Assembly: GCF_001717955.1 (NCBI RefSeq)
Contig: NZ_CP014168.1
Location: 3,257,501-3,321,500 of the forward strand
Direction: 5' to 3'
DNA: 64,000 bases
From: Sphingomonas panacis
GTDB lineage: Bacteria; Pseudomonadota; Alphaproteobacteria; Sphingomonadales; Sphingomonadaceae
The notes below the pieces were generated by a model that was not told where the DNA came from, did not search any database, and saw only the letters and a program-made list of their open reading frames with translations. Position numbers and translations under genes: made by a program. Below, in pieces: positions 17,204 to 28,083 of this stretch. Position 1 is the first letter of the stretch. Each line of letters opens with the position of its first letter.

Positions 17204-20200
17204 ATGAGCCCTTCGCGCATTTTCATCCTACGCCCGGTCGCGACCGCGCTGCTGATGGTCGGCATCGTGCTGGCCGGCCTCGTCGGCTTCCGCATGCTGT
17301 CACTGTCTGCGCTGCCCGAGGTCGATTACCCGACGATCGAAGTCACCACGCTTTATCCGGGTGGTAGCCCCGATGTGATGAGCCAGACCGTCACCGCGCC
17401 GCTCGAACGCCAGTTCGGCGAGATGCCGGGGCTGACGCGGATGGCCTCGACCAGCTCGGCGGGTGCGTCGGTGATCACGCTGCAATTCGGGCTGAACGAA
17501 GGGCTTGATGTCGCCGAGCAGGAAGTGCAGGCGGCGATCAACGCGTCGTCCGCGCTGCTTCCGGCCGATCTGCCCGCGCCGCCGGTCTACGCCAAGGTCA
17601 ACCCGGCCGACGCGCCGATCCTGACGATCGCGATCAGCTCGAAGACGATGCCGCTCACGCAGGTGCAGTCGATCGTCGATACGCGGCTCGCGCAGAAGAT
17701 CAGCCAGATCAGCGGCGTCGGCCTCGTCAGCCTCGCCGGCGGGCAGAAGCCGGCGATGCGGATTCGCGCGGATACGCAGGCGTTGTCGAGCTTCGGCCTG
17801 TCGCTGTCGCAACTGCGCACCGCAATCGACAATGCGAATGCGAACAGCGCCAAGGGCAGCTTCGACGGTCCGAACCGGTCGTACCAGATCAACGCCAACG
17901 ACCAGTTGGAGACGGTCGACGACTACAAGAACATGATCGTCAGTTATGCCAACAACGCGCCGGTGCGGCTTTCCCAAGTCGCGCAGGTGGTGGAGGGCGC
18001 GGAGAACGCGCGGCTCGGCGCGCTCGCGGGAACCACGCCGGCGATCATCCTCAACGTCCAGCGCCAGCCGGGCGCGAACGTCATCCAGACCACCGACGCG
18101 ATCAAGAACCAGCTTCCCGTGCTGCTCAAGAGCCTGCCCGCCGGGCTGGACGCCAAGGTGCTGGCGGATCGCACCACCGGCATCCGCGCCTCGGTGAGCG
18201 ATGTCGAGTTCGAGCTGGTGCTGGCGGTGCTGCTGGTCGTGCTGGTGATCTTCTTCTTCCTGCATTCCGGCCGCGCGACGCTGGTGGCGGGGCTGGCGGT
18301 GCCGATCTCGTTGATCGGCACGTTCGGCGTGATGTACCTGCTCGATTACAGCCTCGATAACCTGTCGCTGATGGCGCTGACGATCGCGACCGGCTTCGTC
18401 GTCGACGATGCGATCGTGATGATCGAGAATATCCAGCGCCATATCGAGGAGGGGATTCCCCCCTTCGAGGCGGCGCTGAAGGGCGCGGCGGAAATCGGCT
18501 TCACGATCATCTCGCTGACCGTTTCCCTGATCGCGGTGCTGATCCCGCTGCTGTTCATGGGCGATATCGTCGGCCGCTTGTTCCGCGAGTTCGCGGTGAC
18601 GCTGGCGGTGACGATCCTGATCTCGGCGGTGGTATCGCTGACGCTGACGCCGATGCTGTCGGCGCGCTGGCTCAAGGCGCCGGCCGACGAGAAGCCGAGC
18701 CGGGTCGCGCAACGCTCCGCCGCGCTGTTCGGCGCGGTCGAGCGGCGGTATGAGAAGGCGCTCGGCTTCGTGCTCGATCGGCGCTTCGCGACGTTGCTGG
18801 TGGCGATCGGCACGCTCGCGCTCACCGTGCTGCTGTACCTCGTCATTCCCAAGGGGCTGTTCCCGACTCAGGACACCGGCCAGTTGCAGGCGCGGCTCGT
18901 CGCATCGACCAGCGTTTCCTACGACAAGATGGCGGCGCTTCAAGCGCAGGCGGCGAAGGCGATCCTCGCCGATGGCGATGTCGCGTCGCTGTCGGCGTTC
19001 GTCGGGGTTGATGGATCGGACAACGCGACGCTCAACTCGGGCAGCATGTTCATCAACCTCAAGGAAAGCCACGGCAGCCAAGCCAAGGTGATGCAGCGGC
19101 TGACGCAAGCGGTGGATCGCATCGCCGGAGTGACTTTGTACCTCCAGCCGACGCAGGATCTGACGATCGACGCCGAGAGCGGCCCGACGCAATATCGGCT
19201 GTCGATCGAAGGATCGAACACCGCCGACGTCACGGCCGAAGCCAAGCGCATCGCCGCCGCACTGCAATCGGTGTCGAAGGTGCGCAACGTCACCACCGAT
19301 GCCGGCGCGCAGGGTTCCGCCGCGTTCATCAACATCGACCGGGATACCGCCGCGCGGCTCAACATCACCGCGTCGAGCGTCGATGACGCGCTGTATTCGG
19401 CATTCGGCCAGCGCATCGTCTCGACGATCTTCACCGAGACGACGCAGTATCGCGTGATCCTCGAAGCGGCGCCGGGGCTGCTGACCGATCCGCAGTCTCT
19501 TGGGCTGCTGCACCTCCAGGCCTCGGGCGGCGCGACGCCGCTGGGCGCGATCGCGACGATCCGCGAGGGCAGCTCACCGCTTCAGGTAACGCACGTCGCG
19601 CAGTTCCCGGCGGCGACGATCGGGTTCGATACCGCGCCGGGCGTGTCGCTCGGCACCGCTGTCGAGGCGATCAAGGCCAAGCTCTCGACGCTCAAGGTCA
19701 AGGCGGGCATCTCGACGACCTTCCTCGGCGCGGCCGGCGCATTCGCCAACTCGCTGACCAACCAGCTCTACCTGATCCTCGCCGCGATCGTGTGCGTCTA
19801 TATCGTGCTGGGGGTGCTGTACGAGAGCTTCATTCACCCGGTCACGATCCTGTCGACCTTGCCCTCGGCCGCGGTCGGCGCGCTGTTCGCGCTTTGGGTG
19901 ACGGGGCATGATCTCGATGTGATCGGCATCATCGGCATCGTGCTGCTGATCGGCATCGTCAAGAAGAACGCGATCATGATGATCGACTTCGCCATCGCCG
20001 CCGAGCGCGACGAGGGACTGCCGCCGATCGAGGCGATCCGTCAGGCGGCGATCCTGCGCTTCCGCCCGATCCTGATGACAACGCTGGCGGCATTGTTCGC
20101 GGCGGTGCCGCTGATGCTCGGGACGGGCGAGGGGGCGGAATTGCGACGGCCGCTCGGCATCGCCATCTTCGGCGGGTTGCTGGTCAGCCAGTTGCTGACG

Positions 20201-20314
20201 ATCTTCACCACCCCGGTCGTGTACCTCTATTTCGATCGGGCCCAGCAATCGCTGGCGCGGCGCGGCTGGGGCGTGCGCTCTTCCCCCGACATTGGCCCCG
20301 AAGCGCGTCCATGA
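17204..20314 (+). CDS. mdtB: RND multidrug efflux permease (MdtB/MuxB type)
   Basis: A 1036-residue inner-membrane proton-driven pump with the expected 12 membrane helices and two large periplasmic loops. The proton-relay Asp pair is in helix 4 ([14 protein letters not shown]) and the partner Lys in helix 10 ([14 protein letters not shown]). The N-terminus ([18 protein letters not shown]) and [10 protein letters not shown] fit the MdtB/MuxB branch. In the known MdtBC and MuxBC systems two different permeases combine in one trimer, and here the partner gene follows with an ATGA overlap. Likely substrates are bile-salt-like, flavonoid or antibiotic compounds, by analogy only. Confidence 0.94.
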   Translation: MSPSRIFILRPVATALLMVGIVLAGLVGFRMLSLSALPEVDYPTIEVTTLYPGGSPDVMSQTVTAPLERQFGEMPGLTRMASTSSAGASVITLQFGLNEGLDVAEQEVQAAINASSALLPADLPAPPVYAKVNPADAPILTIAISSKTMPLTQVQSIVDTRLAQKISQISGVGLVSLAGGQKPAMRIRADTQALSSFGLSLSQLRTAIDNANANSAKGSFDGPNRSYQINANDQLETVDDYKNMIVSYANNAPVRLSQVAQVVEGAENARLGALAGTTPAIILNVQRQPGANVIQTTDAIKNQLPVLLKSLPAGLDAKVLADRTTGIRASVSDVEFELVLAVLLVVLVIFFFLHSGRATLVAGLAVPISLIGTFGVMYLLDYSLDNLSLMALTIATGFVVDDAIVMIENIQRHIEEGIPPFEAALKGAAEIGFTIISLTVSLIAVLIPLLFMGDIVGRLFREFAVTLAVTILISAVVSLTLTPMLSARWLKAPADEKPSRVAQRSAALFGAVERRYEKALGFVLDRRFATLLVAIGTLALTVLLYLVIPKGLFPTQDTGQLQARLVASTSVSYDKMAALQAQAAKAILADGDVASLSAFVGVDGSDNATLNSGSMFINLKESHGSQAKVMQRLTQAVDRIAGVTLYLQPTQDLTIDAESGPTQYRLSIEGSNTADVTAEAKRIAAALQSVSKVRNVTTDAGAQGSAAFINIDRDTAARLNITASSVDDALYSAFGQRIVSTIFTETTQYRVILEAAPGLLTDPQSLGLLHLQASGGATPLGAIATIREGSSPLQVTHVAQFPAATIGFDTAPGVSLGTAVEAIKAKLSTLKVKAGISTTFLGAAGAFANSLTNQLYLILAAIVCVYIVLGVLYESFIHPVTILSTLPSAAVGALFALWVTGHDLDVIGIIGIVLLIGIVKKNAIMMIDFAIAAERDEGLPPIEAIRQAAILRFRPILMTTLAALFAAVPLMLGTGEGAELRRPLGIAIFGGLLVSQLLTIFTTPVVYLYFDRAQQSLARRGWGVRSSPDIGPEARP

Positions 20315-23300
20315 ACCTGTCGGCACCCTTCATCCGGCGGCCGATCGCGACGATCCTGCTGACGATCGGTCTGGCGCTGGCGGGGATCGCGGCGTTCTTC
20401 TCGCTGCCGGTGGCGCCGCTGCCGCAGGTCGATTTCCCGGTCATCAGCGTGACGGCGAACCTGGCCGGCGCGAGCCCCGACGTGATGGCGCAGAGCATCG
20501 CCACTCCGCTCGAACGGCGGCTGTCGACGATCGCGGGGGTCAACGAGATGACCTCGTCGAGTTCGCTCGGCTCGACGCGGATCACGCTGCAATTCGACCT
20601 TTCGAAAAACATCGACGGTGCGGCGCGCGAGGTGCAGGCGGCGATCAACGCCGCGCGGGTCGATCTGCCCGCGACGCTTCGCCAGAACCCTACGTATCGC
20701 AAGGTCAACCCGGCCAACCAGCCGGTGGTGACGCTTGCGCTCACCTCTGACACTCGCACCGCCGGGCAGATCTACGATGCGGTGTCGAACATCATTCAGC
20801 AGCGCATGTCGCAGATCCAGGGCGTCGGCGATGTCGAACTCGGCGGCGGCTCGCTGCCGGCGGTGCGGGTGTCGGTGAACCCGTATCAGCTCAATTCCTA
20901 CGGCATCGCGATGGAGGATGTCCGCGCCGCGATCGAAGCATCGAACGCCAACCGCCCGAAGGGTTTGGTCGAGGGCAAGAACGGCCGCTCGTGGCAGATC
21001 TACACCAATGCCGCCGGCAAGAGCGCCGCCGATTACCGCCCGCTGGTGGTGGCGTGGCGCGGTGCGTCCGCCGTGCGGCTCGGCGATATCGCGACGGTGA
21101 CGGACAGCGTGGCGGACACCCGCACCCTCGGGCTGTTCAACGGCAAGCGCGCGATCATCGTCAACATCACGCAACAACCCGGCGCGAACCTGATCCGGAT
21201 GGTCAACCAGATCAAGGCGGAACTGCCGGCGTTGCGCCAACAATTGCCGCCCGACATCAAGCTCGACGTGGCGATGGACCGCACCAGCTCGATCCGCGCG
21301 TCGCTGCGCGAAATCGAGATCACCGTGCTGGTCGCGCTGATCCTGGTGATCGTGGTGGTGTTCGCGTTCCTGCGTGACCTGCGCGCGACGATGATCCCGG
21401 CGACGGCGACGGTGATGTCGCTGCTCGGCACGTTTGGGGTGATGTATCTGCTCGGGTTCAGCCTCAACAATCTGTCGCTGATGGCGATCACGGTGGCGAC
21501 GGGCTTCGTCGTCGACGATGCGATCGTGGTGCTGGAGAACACCACGCGGCATCTCGAAGCGGGGATGGGGCGGTTCGAAGCGGCGATCAAGGGCGCGTCC
21601 GAAGTGGGCTTCACGGTGCTGTCGATCAGCATCAGCCTCGTCGCGGTGTTCATCCCCTTGCTGTTCATGGGCGGCATCGTCGGTCGGTTGTTCCGCGAGT
21701 TCGCAGTGACCTTGTCGGCGGCGGTGCTCATCAGCCTTGTGCTGTCGCTCACGACCACGCCGATGCTGTGCGCGTGGTTCCTGAAAGTTCCCGAGCACGG
21801 TCGCGAGCCCGGCCGCGTCTCGCGCGTGTTGGAGCGTGGCTATCAGCGCATCGAGCGCGGCTATGCGCGCGCGCTCGATTGGGCGCTGGTGATGAAGCCG
21901 CTCGTCGTCTTCCTGCTGATCGCGGTGATCGTGATGACCGCGTGGCTGTATGTCGTGGCGCCCAAAGGCTTCTTCCCGCAACAGCAATCGCCGCTGTTGA
22001 TGGCGGGCGTGCGCGCCGACCAGAGCGTGTCGTTTCAGGATATGCAGGGCAAGCTGAAGCAGGTGGTCGGCATCATCAAGGCCGATCCCGCTGTTTCGAC
22101 CGTGGTCGGCTTCACCGGCGGCAGCCGCGCCGGCAGCGCGTTCATGATGGTGTCGCTGAAACCTGTCGGCAAGCGCCACGGCGCGAAGGAACCGGAGATC
22201 ATCGCGCGGCTCCAGCGCAAGCTTCAGCCGGTCGCCGGCATCCGGCTGTTCCTGATGCCGGTGCAGGATCTGCGGGTCGGCGCGCGCCAGTCCAATTCGA
22301 CCTACCAATATACGCTCGTCGCCGACAGTAGCGCCGCGTTGAAAGTGTGGTCGCAGAAGCTCGCCACCGCGCTTCAGGCGCGGCGCGAGTTGAAGAACGT
22401 CGACAGCGACTTCGCCGAGAATGGCGTCGAAAGCTTCGTCACGATCGACCATGACAGCGCGGCACGGCTCGGCATCACCTCGCTCGATGTCGATAACGCT
22501 TTGTACGATTCGTTCGGCCAGCGCAGCGTCGCCAACATCTATCAGGACGTGAACCAGTACAGCGTGATCCTCGGCTGGCCCGAGACCGCCACTACCGGCC
22601 CGCACGCGCTGCCCGACGTGCGCGTCCCGGCGAAGGCCGATGCGGTGATCGCGACCGGCCCGAACGCGACCGCCACCAACGCCGCGACGACGACCGCGAC
22701 GTCGGCAACGACGCTGACGGGCGCCGCCGCGACCACAAGCGCCACCGGCAAATCGGCATCCGCCGCGACGGCGGCTGTGCCGACCAATCCGGCGCTGCGC
22801 AGCCCATCGACCGGCGCCGCGCTCAGCAACACGCCGCGCACGATGGTGCCGCTCGACGCGATCTCGTCGTTCGGACAGGCCGCGACCGCCGCCAGCGTCA
22901 ATCATGACGGCACCGAGGTTTCGACGACGATCTCGTTCGATACCGCGCCCGGCGTCGCGCTCTCCACCGCGCAGGCCGCGATCGCCGATACCGAAGCGCA
23001 GATCGGCATGCCGACCACCGTCCACGGACGTTTTTCGGGGCAGGCAGCGACCTCGCAGCAGACGCAGGGCCAGCAGCCGCTGCTGATCCTCGCCGCGCTG
23101 GTGACGATCTACATCGTGCTCGGTATCCTCTACGAAAGCCTCGTCCACCCCCTGACGGTCCTCTCGACCTTGCCTGCCGCCGGCGTGGGCGCGGTGCTGG
23201 CGCTGATGCTGTTCGGGATGGACTTCTCGATCATCGCGCTGATCGGCGTCTTCCTGCTGCTCGGCATCGTCAAGAAGAACGCGATCCTCATCATCGACTT

Positions 23301-23607
23301 CGCGATCCATGCGCAGCGCACCCGCGGCATCAGCGCCGAGGCCGCCGCGCGCGAGGCGAGCCTGCTGCGTTTCCGCCCGATCCTGATGACGACGATCGCG
23401 GCGGCGCTCGGCGCGTTGCCGCTGGCGATCGGCTTCGGCGAGGGGGCGGAACTGCGCCAGCCGCTCGGCGTCGCGATCATCGGCGGGCTGATCGGCAGCC
23501 AGTTGCTGACGCTCATCACCACCCCGGTCGTCTATATCTATCTCGATCGCCTGACCTCGCGCCGCGCGCACGCGCGGCGATCGACCCTGAGCGAGCTTCC
23601 CGCATGA
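20311..23607 (+). CDS. mdtC: RND multidrug efflux permease (MdtC/MuxC type) with Ala/Thr-rich insertion
   Basis: A 1098-residue partner permease, about 70 residues longer than usual. The helix-4 Asp pair ([14 protein letters not shown]) and helix-10 Lys ([14 protein letters not shown]) are intact, so it should be active. The extra length is one low-complexity segment at about residues 771-848 made almost wholly of Ala, Thr, Ser and Pro. It lies where relatives have a short hairpin just before MVPL, on the periplasmic side close to the boundary of the channel-docking part. The gene overlaps both neighbours by ATGA, so the operon is translationally coupled. Confidence 0.94.
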   Translation: MNLSAPFIRRPIATILLTIGLALAGIAAFFSLPVAPLPQVDFPVISVTANLAGASPDVMAQSIATPLERRLSTIAGVNEMTSSSSLGSTRITLQFDLSKNIDGAAREVQAAINAARVDLPATLRQNPTYRKVNPANQPVVTLALTSDTRTAGQIYDAVSNIIQQRMSQIQGVGDVELGGGSLPAVRVSVNPYQLNSYGIAMEDVRAAIEASNANRPKGLVEGKNGRSWQIYTNAAGKSAADYRPLVVAWRGASAVRLGDIATVTDSVADTRTLGLFNGKRAIIVNITQQPGANLIRMVNQIKAELPALRQQLPPDIKLDVAMDRTSSIRASLREIEITVLVALILVIVVVFAFLRDLRATMIPATATVMSLLGTFGVMYLLGFSLNNLSLMAITVATGFVVDDAIVVLENTTRHLEAGMGRFEAAIKGASEVGFTVLSISISLVAVFIPLLFMGGIVGRLFREFAVTLSAAVLISLVLSLTTTPMLCAWFLKVPEHGREPGRVSRVLERGYQRIERGYARALDWALVMKPLVVFLLIAVIVMTAWLYVVAPKGFFPQQQSPLLMAGVRADQSVSFQDMQGKLKQVVGIIKADPAVSTVVGFTGGSRAGSAFMMVSLKPVGKRHGAKEPEIIARLQRKLQPVAGIRLFLMPVQDLRVGARQSNSTYQYTLVADSSAALKVWSQKLATALQARRELKNVDSDFAENGVESFVTIDHDSAARLGITSLDVDNALYDSFGQRSVANIYQDVNQYSVILGWPETATTGPHALPDVRVPAKADAVIATGPNATATNAATTTATSATTLTGAAATTSATGKSASAATAAVPTNPALRSPSTGAALSNTPRTMVPLDAISSFGQAATAASVNHDGTEVSTTISFDTAPGVALSTAQAAIADTEAQIGMPTTVHGRFSGQAATSQQTQGQQPLLILAALVTIYIVLGILYESLVHPLTVLSTLPAAGVGAVLALMLFGMDFSIIALIGVFLLLGIVKKNAILIIDFAIHAQRTRGISAEAAAREASLLRFRPILMTTIAAALGALPLAIGFGEGAELRQPLGVAIIGGLIGSQLLTLITTPVVYIYLDRLTSRRAHARRSTLSELPA

Positions 23608-25046
23608 CCAAGCCGATCCTTTCCGCTTCGCTTCTTCCGCTGCTGGCGCTGGCCGGCTGCTCGCTCGCGCCGCATTACGCGCGGCCCGAGGTTGCATCGT
23701 CCGCCGCGTGGAAGCCAGTCGATGGCTGGCAACCGGCGAACCCGTCCGATCAGGCACCACGGGCCGATTGGTGGAGCGGCTTCGGCGACACGACGCTCGA
23801 CGACCTGATCGTGCGCGCCCACGCGCATAACCAGACGATCGCGCAGGCCGCTGCGAGCTACCGACAGGCAAGGGCGACCACGCGCGAGGCGCGCGCCAGC
23901 CTGTTTCCGACCGTCTCAGCGAGCGGATCGGTAACGCATTCGGAAAGCGGCGGATCGCGCACCATCGTCACCAACGGCGTCGCGTCTCCGGGGGGCGGAA
24001 ACGCGCAGACCAGCTACCGCGTCGGCCTGGACGGAAGCTGGCAGCCCGATTTGTTCGGCCAGATCGCCAACACGGTCGCCAACGCGCGCGCGACCGAACA
24101 GGCGCGGCGCGCCGATCTCGCCTCCGCGCAACTTGCGATCGACGGTGAACTCGCCACCAACTACCTTGGTCTGCGCGCCACCGATGCGCAGATCGCCAGC
24201 CTGAGCGCGACGGTCGCGGCGTACCAGCGCTCGCTTCAGATCGCGACCAATCGCTACACCGCCGGGATCGCGCCACACAGCGACGTGTTCCAGGGTCAGT
24301 CGCAACTCGCCTCGGCACGATCGGACCTCGAAGGGCAGAAACGCACGCGCGCGCAGTTCGAGGATGCCATCGCGGTGCTGGTCGGCGAGAATGCCGCCGC
24401 CTTCACGCTACCGGCGGTGCCGGGCTGGTCGCCCGCGACGCCCGAGGTGCCGGTCGCGATCCCGTCGACCTTGCTCGAACGGCGGCCGGATATCGCCTCG
24501 GCTGAGCGGCAGGTGGCGGCTGCGAACGCGCAGATCGGCGTCGATCGGGCGGCGTTCTTTCCCGCGCTCAACCTGACCGGCAGTGGCGGCTTCAACAACG
24601 ATACGCTGTCGGGGCTGTTCAGTTCGGCGGCGTCTTTGTGGTCGGTCGGCGCGTCGCTCGCCCAGACGATCTTCGATGCGGGCGCCCGGCGGGCGCGGGT
24701 GGCGGCGGACCGTGCCGCCTATGACGCGGCGGTCGCCAATTACCGGCAAGTGACGCTCACCGCGTTCCAAGACGTGCAGGACAATCTCGCCGCGACGGCG
24801 ATCCTCGCGCGCCAGGAGGCGTTGTTGCGCGAGGCCTCGGTCGCGGCGGATCGCAGCGAGGCGTCGGTGCGCTTCCAGTATCAATCGGGCATCGTCGTCT
24901 TCACCGACGTGGTCAGCGCGCAGGCGACCGCGCTGTCGGCGCGGCGCGCGCTGATCCAGATCCAGTCCGATCGCCAGACCACCGCCGTCGCGCTGATCCA
25001 GGCGCTCGGCGGCGGCTGGCAGGCAGGCGATCCGACCGCGCGCTGA
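23604..25046 (+). CDS. RND efflux outer-membrane factor lipoprotein (NodT/OprM family)
   Basis: A 480-residue outer-membrane channel protein of the NodT family. The signal peptide ends in a lipobox (LLALAGCS) with lipidation expected at C19. Two repeated OEP domains follow, each with long helices: TTLDDLIVRAHAHNQTIAQA in the first, ERRPDIASAERQVAAANAQIG in the second. In the family three copies form a tunnel through the periplasm. The gene is fourth in the efflux operon and overlaps mdtC by ATGA, so it is the dedicated exit duct of this pump, like OpmB with MuxABC. Confidence 0.93.
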   Translation: MTKPILSASLLPLLALAGCSLAPHYARPEVASSAAWKPVDGWQPANPSDQAPRADWWSGFGDTTLDDLIVRAHAHNQTIAQAAASYRQARATTREARASLFPTVSASGSVTHSESGGSRTIVTNGVASPGGGNAQTSYRVGLDGSWQPDLFGQIANTVANARATEQARRADLASAQLAIDGELATNYLGLRATDAQIASLSATVAAYQRSLQIATNRYTAGIAPHSDVFQGQSQLASARSDLEGQKRTRAQFEDAIAVLVGENAAAFTLPAVPGWSPATPEVPVAIPSTLLERRPDIASAERQVAAANAQIGVDRAAFFPALNLTGSGGFNNDTLSGLFSSAASLWSVGASLAQTIFDAGARRARVAADRAAYDAAVANYRQVTLTAFQDVQDNLAATAILARQEALLREASVAADRSEASVRFQYQSGIVVFTDVVSAQATALSARRALIQIQSDRQTTAVALIQALGGGWQAGDPTAR

Positions 25047-25060
25047 TCGCGGTCGGATCG
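25028..25060. terminator. Hairpin at the end of the efflux operon
   Basis: CGATCCGACCGCG (25028-25040) and its perfect complement (25048-25060) form a 13-bp stem with a 7-base loop that includes the channel gene's stop codon. It sits in the gap between two convergent genes and could end both transcripts, although no T run follows. Confidence 0.55.
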
Positions 25061-25074
25061 TCCGTGCCGGTCGA

Positions 25075-28026
25075 TCAGAACTTGTAGCGTGCGCCGAAGA
25101 AGAACTGGCGCCCGGTCGAGCTGTAGATCTGCTGGTCGCGGCGATCCTCGCCGTCCCAATAGCTGCTCGGCTGATTGGTGAGGTTGATCGCGTCGACCGT
25201 TAGCGTGACATGCGGGGTGAGTTTATAAGAGGCCGACATGTCGAAGTTGGTGCTCGAATAGGAACCCGTCGTGTCCGCATAGCCCGCGCGCAGCGGCACC
25301 GTGCGCAGATATTCGTCGCGATAGGCGAGCGAGCCGCGGATCGAGAATTTCGCATCCTCGTAATACAGCGTCGCGTTCGCTGAATTTGGCGAGACGTTGG
25401 TCAGCGGCCTGATAAACGTCGGCCCGGCGGCGTTGGTGGTCAGGATGTAGCTGATGTTCGATTTGATGTGGGTATAGTTCAGGATCGTGCCGAAATGCTT
25501 GAGGAAGCCCGGCAGGAAGGTGAAGGGTTGCTGATACTGCACCTCGACCCCGTCGATCTTGCCGCCAGCCGAATTGGCGTAGGAGGTGATGGTGGTGGTG
25601 GTGTTGGGGTCTTGCGCCGAGGTGAGCAGTTCGAGCGGGAGGCCGGCTGCCGCATAGGTGGTGATTGAGCTGATCTGCTGGACGAAGCTCGATACGTCCT
25701 TGTGGAAATAGGCGACCGAGAGCAACGCGCCCGGCTGGAAATACCATTCGATCGACGCGTCGAGATTGGTGGCGCGATACGGATCGAGCTGTGGGTTGCC
25801 GACGGTTGCCGAGAAAGGCGGGTTTGCGGTCGAGATCGAGCCGCCCGGCGTCAGGAAGCTGAGCGACGGGCGTGACATCACCTTGGCCGCCGCGAAGCGC
25901 GCGGTCAGCTTGGGCGTGATGTCGAGCGCGAGGTTCAACGCGGGCAGCCAGTCTTCATAGTTGCGCGTGAAGTTGACCGGCGTACCGATGCCGACGAAGC
26001 CTTCCGAATATTGGTGCGTGTGCGCGTAGCGGATGCCAGCGTCGCCGCGCAGCCCGACGCTGCCCAGATCCATGTTGAAGTCGAACTGGAGGTACGGGCT
26101 GACATCCTCTTCCTGAACCGAACGATTGTCGCCCTGTGCGCCGGTGCCGAGGCTTCCCAGACGGAAGTCGCCATATTGGTTGACGCAGTAGCAATCGACC
26201 CCGAACGCATCCATGATCTTGCCGATGTTCGGCACGACGAAGCTTGACGTCGACCCGTTGGGCAGGCCGATCGTGTTGATGCTGATCGGTGCCGTGCTGA
26301 CATCGCCGATCGTCAGGCCAGCCGAGCCGAGCGTCGGAATCGTCGTGGTGGAGGCGATGCGCTGCTGCCGCGCCGAGATGAAGTTGAACCGCTTGTACGC
26401 GCCGCCGACCTTCACCGTGAACTGGTCGTTGACCTGCCACTTGAGATCACCCTTGGCGGTGTGCAGCCGGTTGGTCACCTTGTTGGTGAACTCGCGGATG
26501 TTGTCGTAGCCGTTGAGGAACTGCCAGTTGTTCGGGTTGGTCGCGTCGAACCCGTAGCTGAGGATCGGCCGCGTCGGGCTGGTCCGCGCGTCGTAGACGA
26601 AGCCGTCGCTGTCGAAGCGGCTAAACGTGACGAGGCGTGAATAGGGGTTGTCGAAGATCGACTGGCTCTGCCCGTATTGCAGGTGCAGATCGACCGTGTC
26701 GCCAATCTTCTGGTCGATATTGATGCCGGCCTGATAGAAGGTCGTGGTGGAGCGGTTCTCGCTGTTGGTGACGCTGAAATCGACATCATCGAACACGCCG
26801 TAGACGAGCTGCCCGTTCGCATCGACCTGCGCGTCGCGGATCTTCATGTTCGGGCGGCCGGTCAGTTGCGCGGCGGTGAGCCCGGCGGTCGCGGTGCCGT
26901 TGGCGCGGTTGAGGCTGATCGGGTTGGTGGCGAGATCGTTCTGGTGTTGTTTGTAGCGGGCGAACACCCCGTCTATGGTGATGAGCGTGCTATCGGTCGG
27001 CTTGGCCTGCACCGTGCCGGCGAAGCCCATCCGCTCTTCCTTGTTCACGAAACGGCCATAGCCGGGGAGCTTGGGCACGAACACGTTGGGCCGGTTGACG
27101 GTATTGTACGCCGACGGGGTCGACCCGGGGAACTGGCCGGGTGCGGGAATGCACGGATTGGTGACGGGCTTGCTGCCGACCAGCGGATCGACCGGCGTGA
27201 CGGGGGTGTTCGGTACGATCGGGCAGAAGCCGCCGTTCACATCACCGAAATCGGCGAGCACGGTGTTCGAATACGCGTCTTCCTGCACGTTGCGCTTGCT
27301 GTACGCGCCCGAGAGCATGATGCCGATGCGGCCGTCCGCGAAGGTTTTGCTCACCGAACCGGCGAGGCGCGGCGCGAAGCTCTTGTTGATATCGTAATAG
27401 GCGGTCTGCGCGGAAATCGCGGCCTGAAAGCCGGGCAAATCGAGCGGGCGCGCGGTCTGAAGATCGACCGTGGCGCCAAGCGAGCCTTCGTCGATCTCGG
27501 CCGACTGAGTCTTGCGCACGACGATCGAATTGAACAGTTCAGACGCGAGCACGCTATAATCGAAGCTGCGGCCTTTGTTGATGCCCGCGCCGAGCGTCGA
27601 GCCCGTCGTCGCGATCGTCGATTCCAGCCCGTTCAGCCGGGTACGGCTGAAATCACCGGAGAGGCCGCGCACGGTGATCTGGCGGCCCTCGCCACCGTCG
27701 CGTTCGATCGAGATGCCGGGGATGCGCTGGAGTGAGTCCGCCAGGTTGGCGTCCGGGAAGGAAGCGATGTCGGAGGCGTTGATCCCATCGACCACGCCAG
27801 TCGCCTGCTTCTTGACGTTGAGCGCCGACCGGAGGCTCTGGCGGAAGCCGGTGACGACGATGTCCTGCGTCTGCGTGTCGGCGGCGGAATCCTGCGGTTG
27901 TGCGGCGGCCGGTGTTGCAGGCGCCTGCTGCGCGAGCGCCGCCGTCGGCATCGCGAGCAGGCCCATCAGCGCGAGGCTCGACGAACACGTGCCCAGCCGC
28001 TGCCGGATCGCGAAAAATTCGGTCAT
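25075..28026 (-). CDS. TonB-dependent receptor, probably for pectin oligosaccharides
   Basis: A 983-residue receptor of the large Xanthomonas/Caulobacter type. After a signal peptide (ending PTAALAQ) comes a TonB-box-like DIVVTGFRQSLRSALNVKK, then the plug (VVDGINASDIASFPDANLADSL, cited in part, and GLSGDFSRTRLNGL), and a long barrel that ends RQFFFGARYKF. FRQSLRSAL with SFPDANLADSLQRIPG is the signature of the subgroup often linked to carbohydrate use. The start at 28026 is the first ATG before the signal peptide; the frame upstream is longer but lacks sense. It lies 57 bases downstream of the oligogalacturonate lyase on the same strand, so a role in uptake of galacturonate oligomers is a strong inference. 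Confidence 0.9.
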   Translation of the reverse strand: MTEFFAIRQRLGTCSSSLALMGLLAMPTAALAQQAPATPAAAQPQDSAADTQTQDIVVTGFRQSLRSALNVKKQATGVVDGINASDIASFPDANLADSLQRIPGISIERDGGEGRQITVRGLSGDFSRTRLNGLESTIATTGSTLGAGINKGRSFDYSVLASELFNSIVVRKTQSAEIDEGSLGATVDLQTARPLDLPGFQAAISAQTAYYDINKSFAPRLAGSVSKTFADGRIGIMLSGAYSKRNVQEDAYSNTVLADFGDVNGGFCPIVPNTPVTPVDPLVGSKPVTNPCIPAPGQFPGSTPSAYNTVNRPNVFVPKLPGYGRFVNKEERMGFAGTVQAKPTDSTLITIDGVFARYKQHQNDLATNPISLNRANGTATAGLTAAQLTGRPNMKIRDAQVDANGQLVYGVFDDVDFSVTNSENRSTTTFYQAGINIDQKIGDTVDLHLQYGQSQSIFDNPYSRLVTFSRFDSDGFVYDARTSPTRPILSYGFDATNPNNWQFLNGYDNIREFTNKVTNRLHTAKGDLKWQVNDQFTVKVGGAYKRFNFISARQQRIASTTTIPTLGSAGLTIGDVSTAPISINTIGLPNGSTSSFVVPNIGKIMDAFGVDCYCVNQYGDFRLGSLGTGAQGDNRSVQEEDVSPYLQFDFNMDLGSVGLRGDAGIRYAHTHQYSEGFVGIGTPVNFTRNYEDWLPALNLALDITPKLTARFAAAKVMSRPSLSFLTPGGSISTANPPFSATVGNPQLDPYRATNLDASIEWYFQPGALLSVAYFHKDVSSFVQQISSITTYAAAGLPLELLTSAQDPNTTTTITSYANSAGGKIDGVEVQYQQPFTFLPGFLKHFGTILNYTHIKSNISYILTTNAAGPTFIRPLTNVSPNSANATLYYEDAKFSIRGSLAYRDEYLRTVPLRAGYADTTGSYSSTNFDMSASYKLTPHVTLTVDAINLTNQPSSYWDGEDRRDQQIYSSTGRQFFFGARYKF

Positions 28027-28083
28027 ACTTCCACTCCCTCGATTTTTGATTTTGTCGGTGTTTTGGGCTGGCACGGCGCCCCC

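Noticed and set aside
20227..23871. A 1214-codon open frame on the minus strand opposite the efflux pump genes
   Set aside because: It is a GC-rich shadow of the mdtC frame: rich in Arg, His and Asp, without a recognisable domain. The plus-strand gene has intact family motifs throughout.
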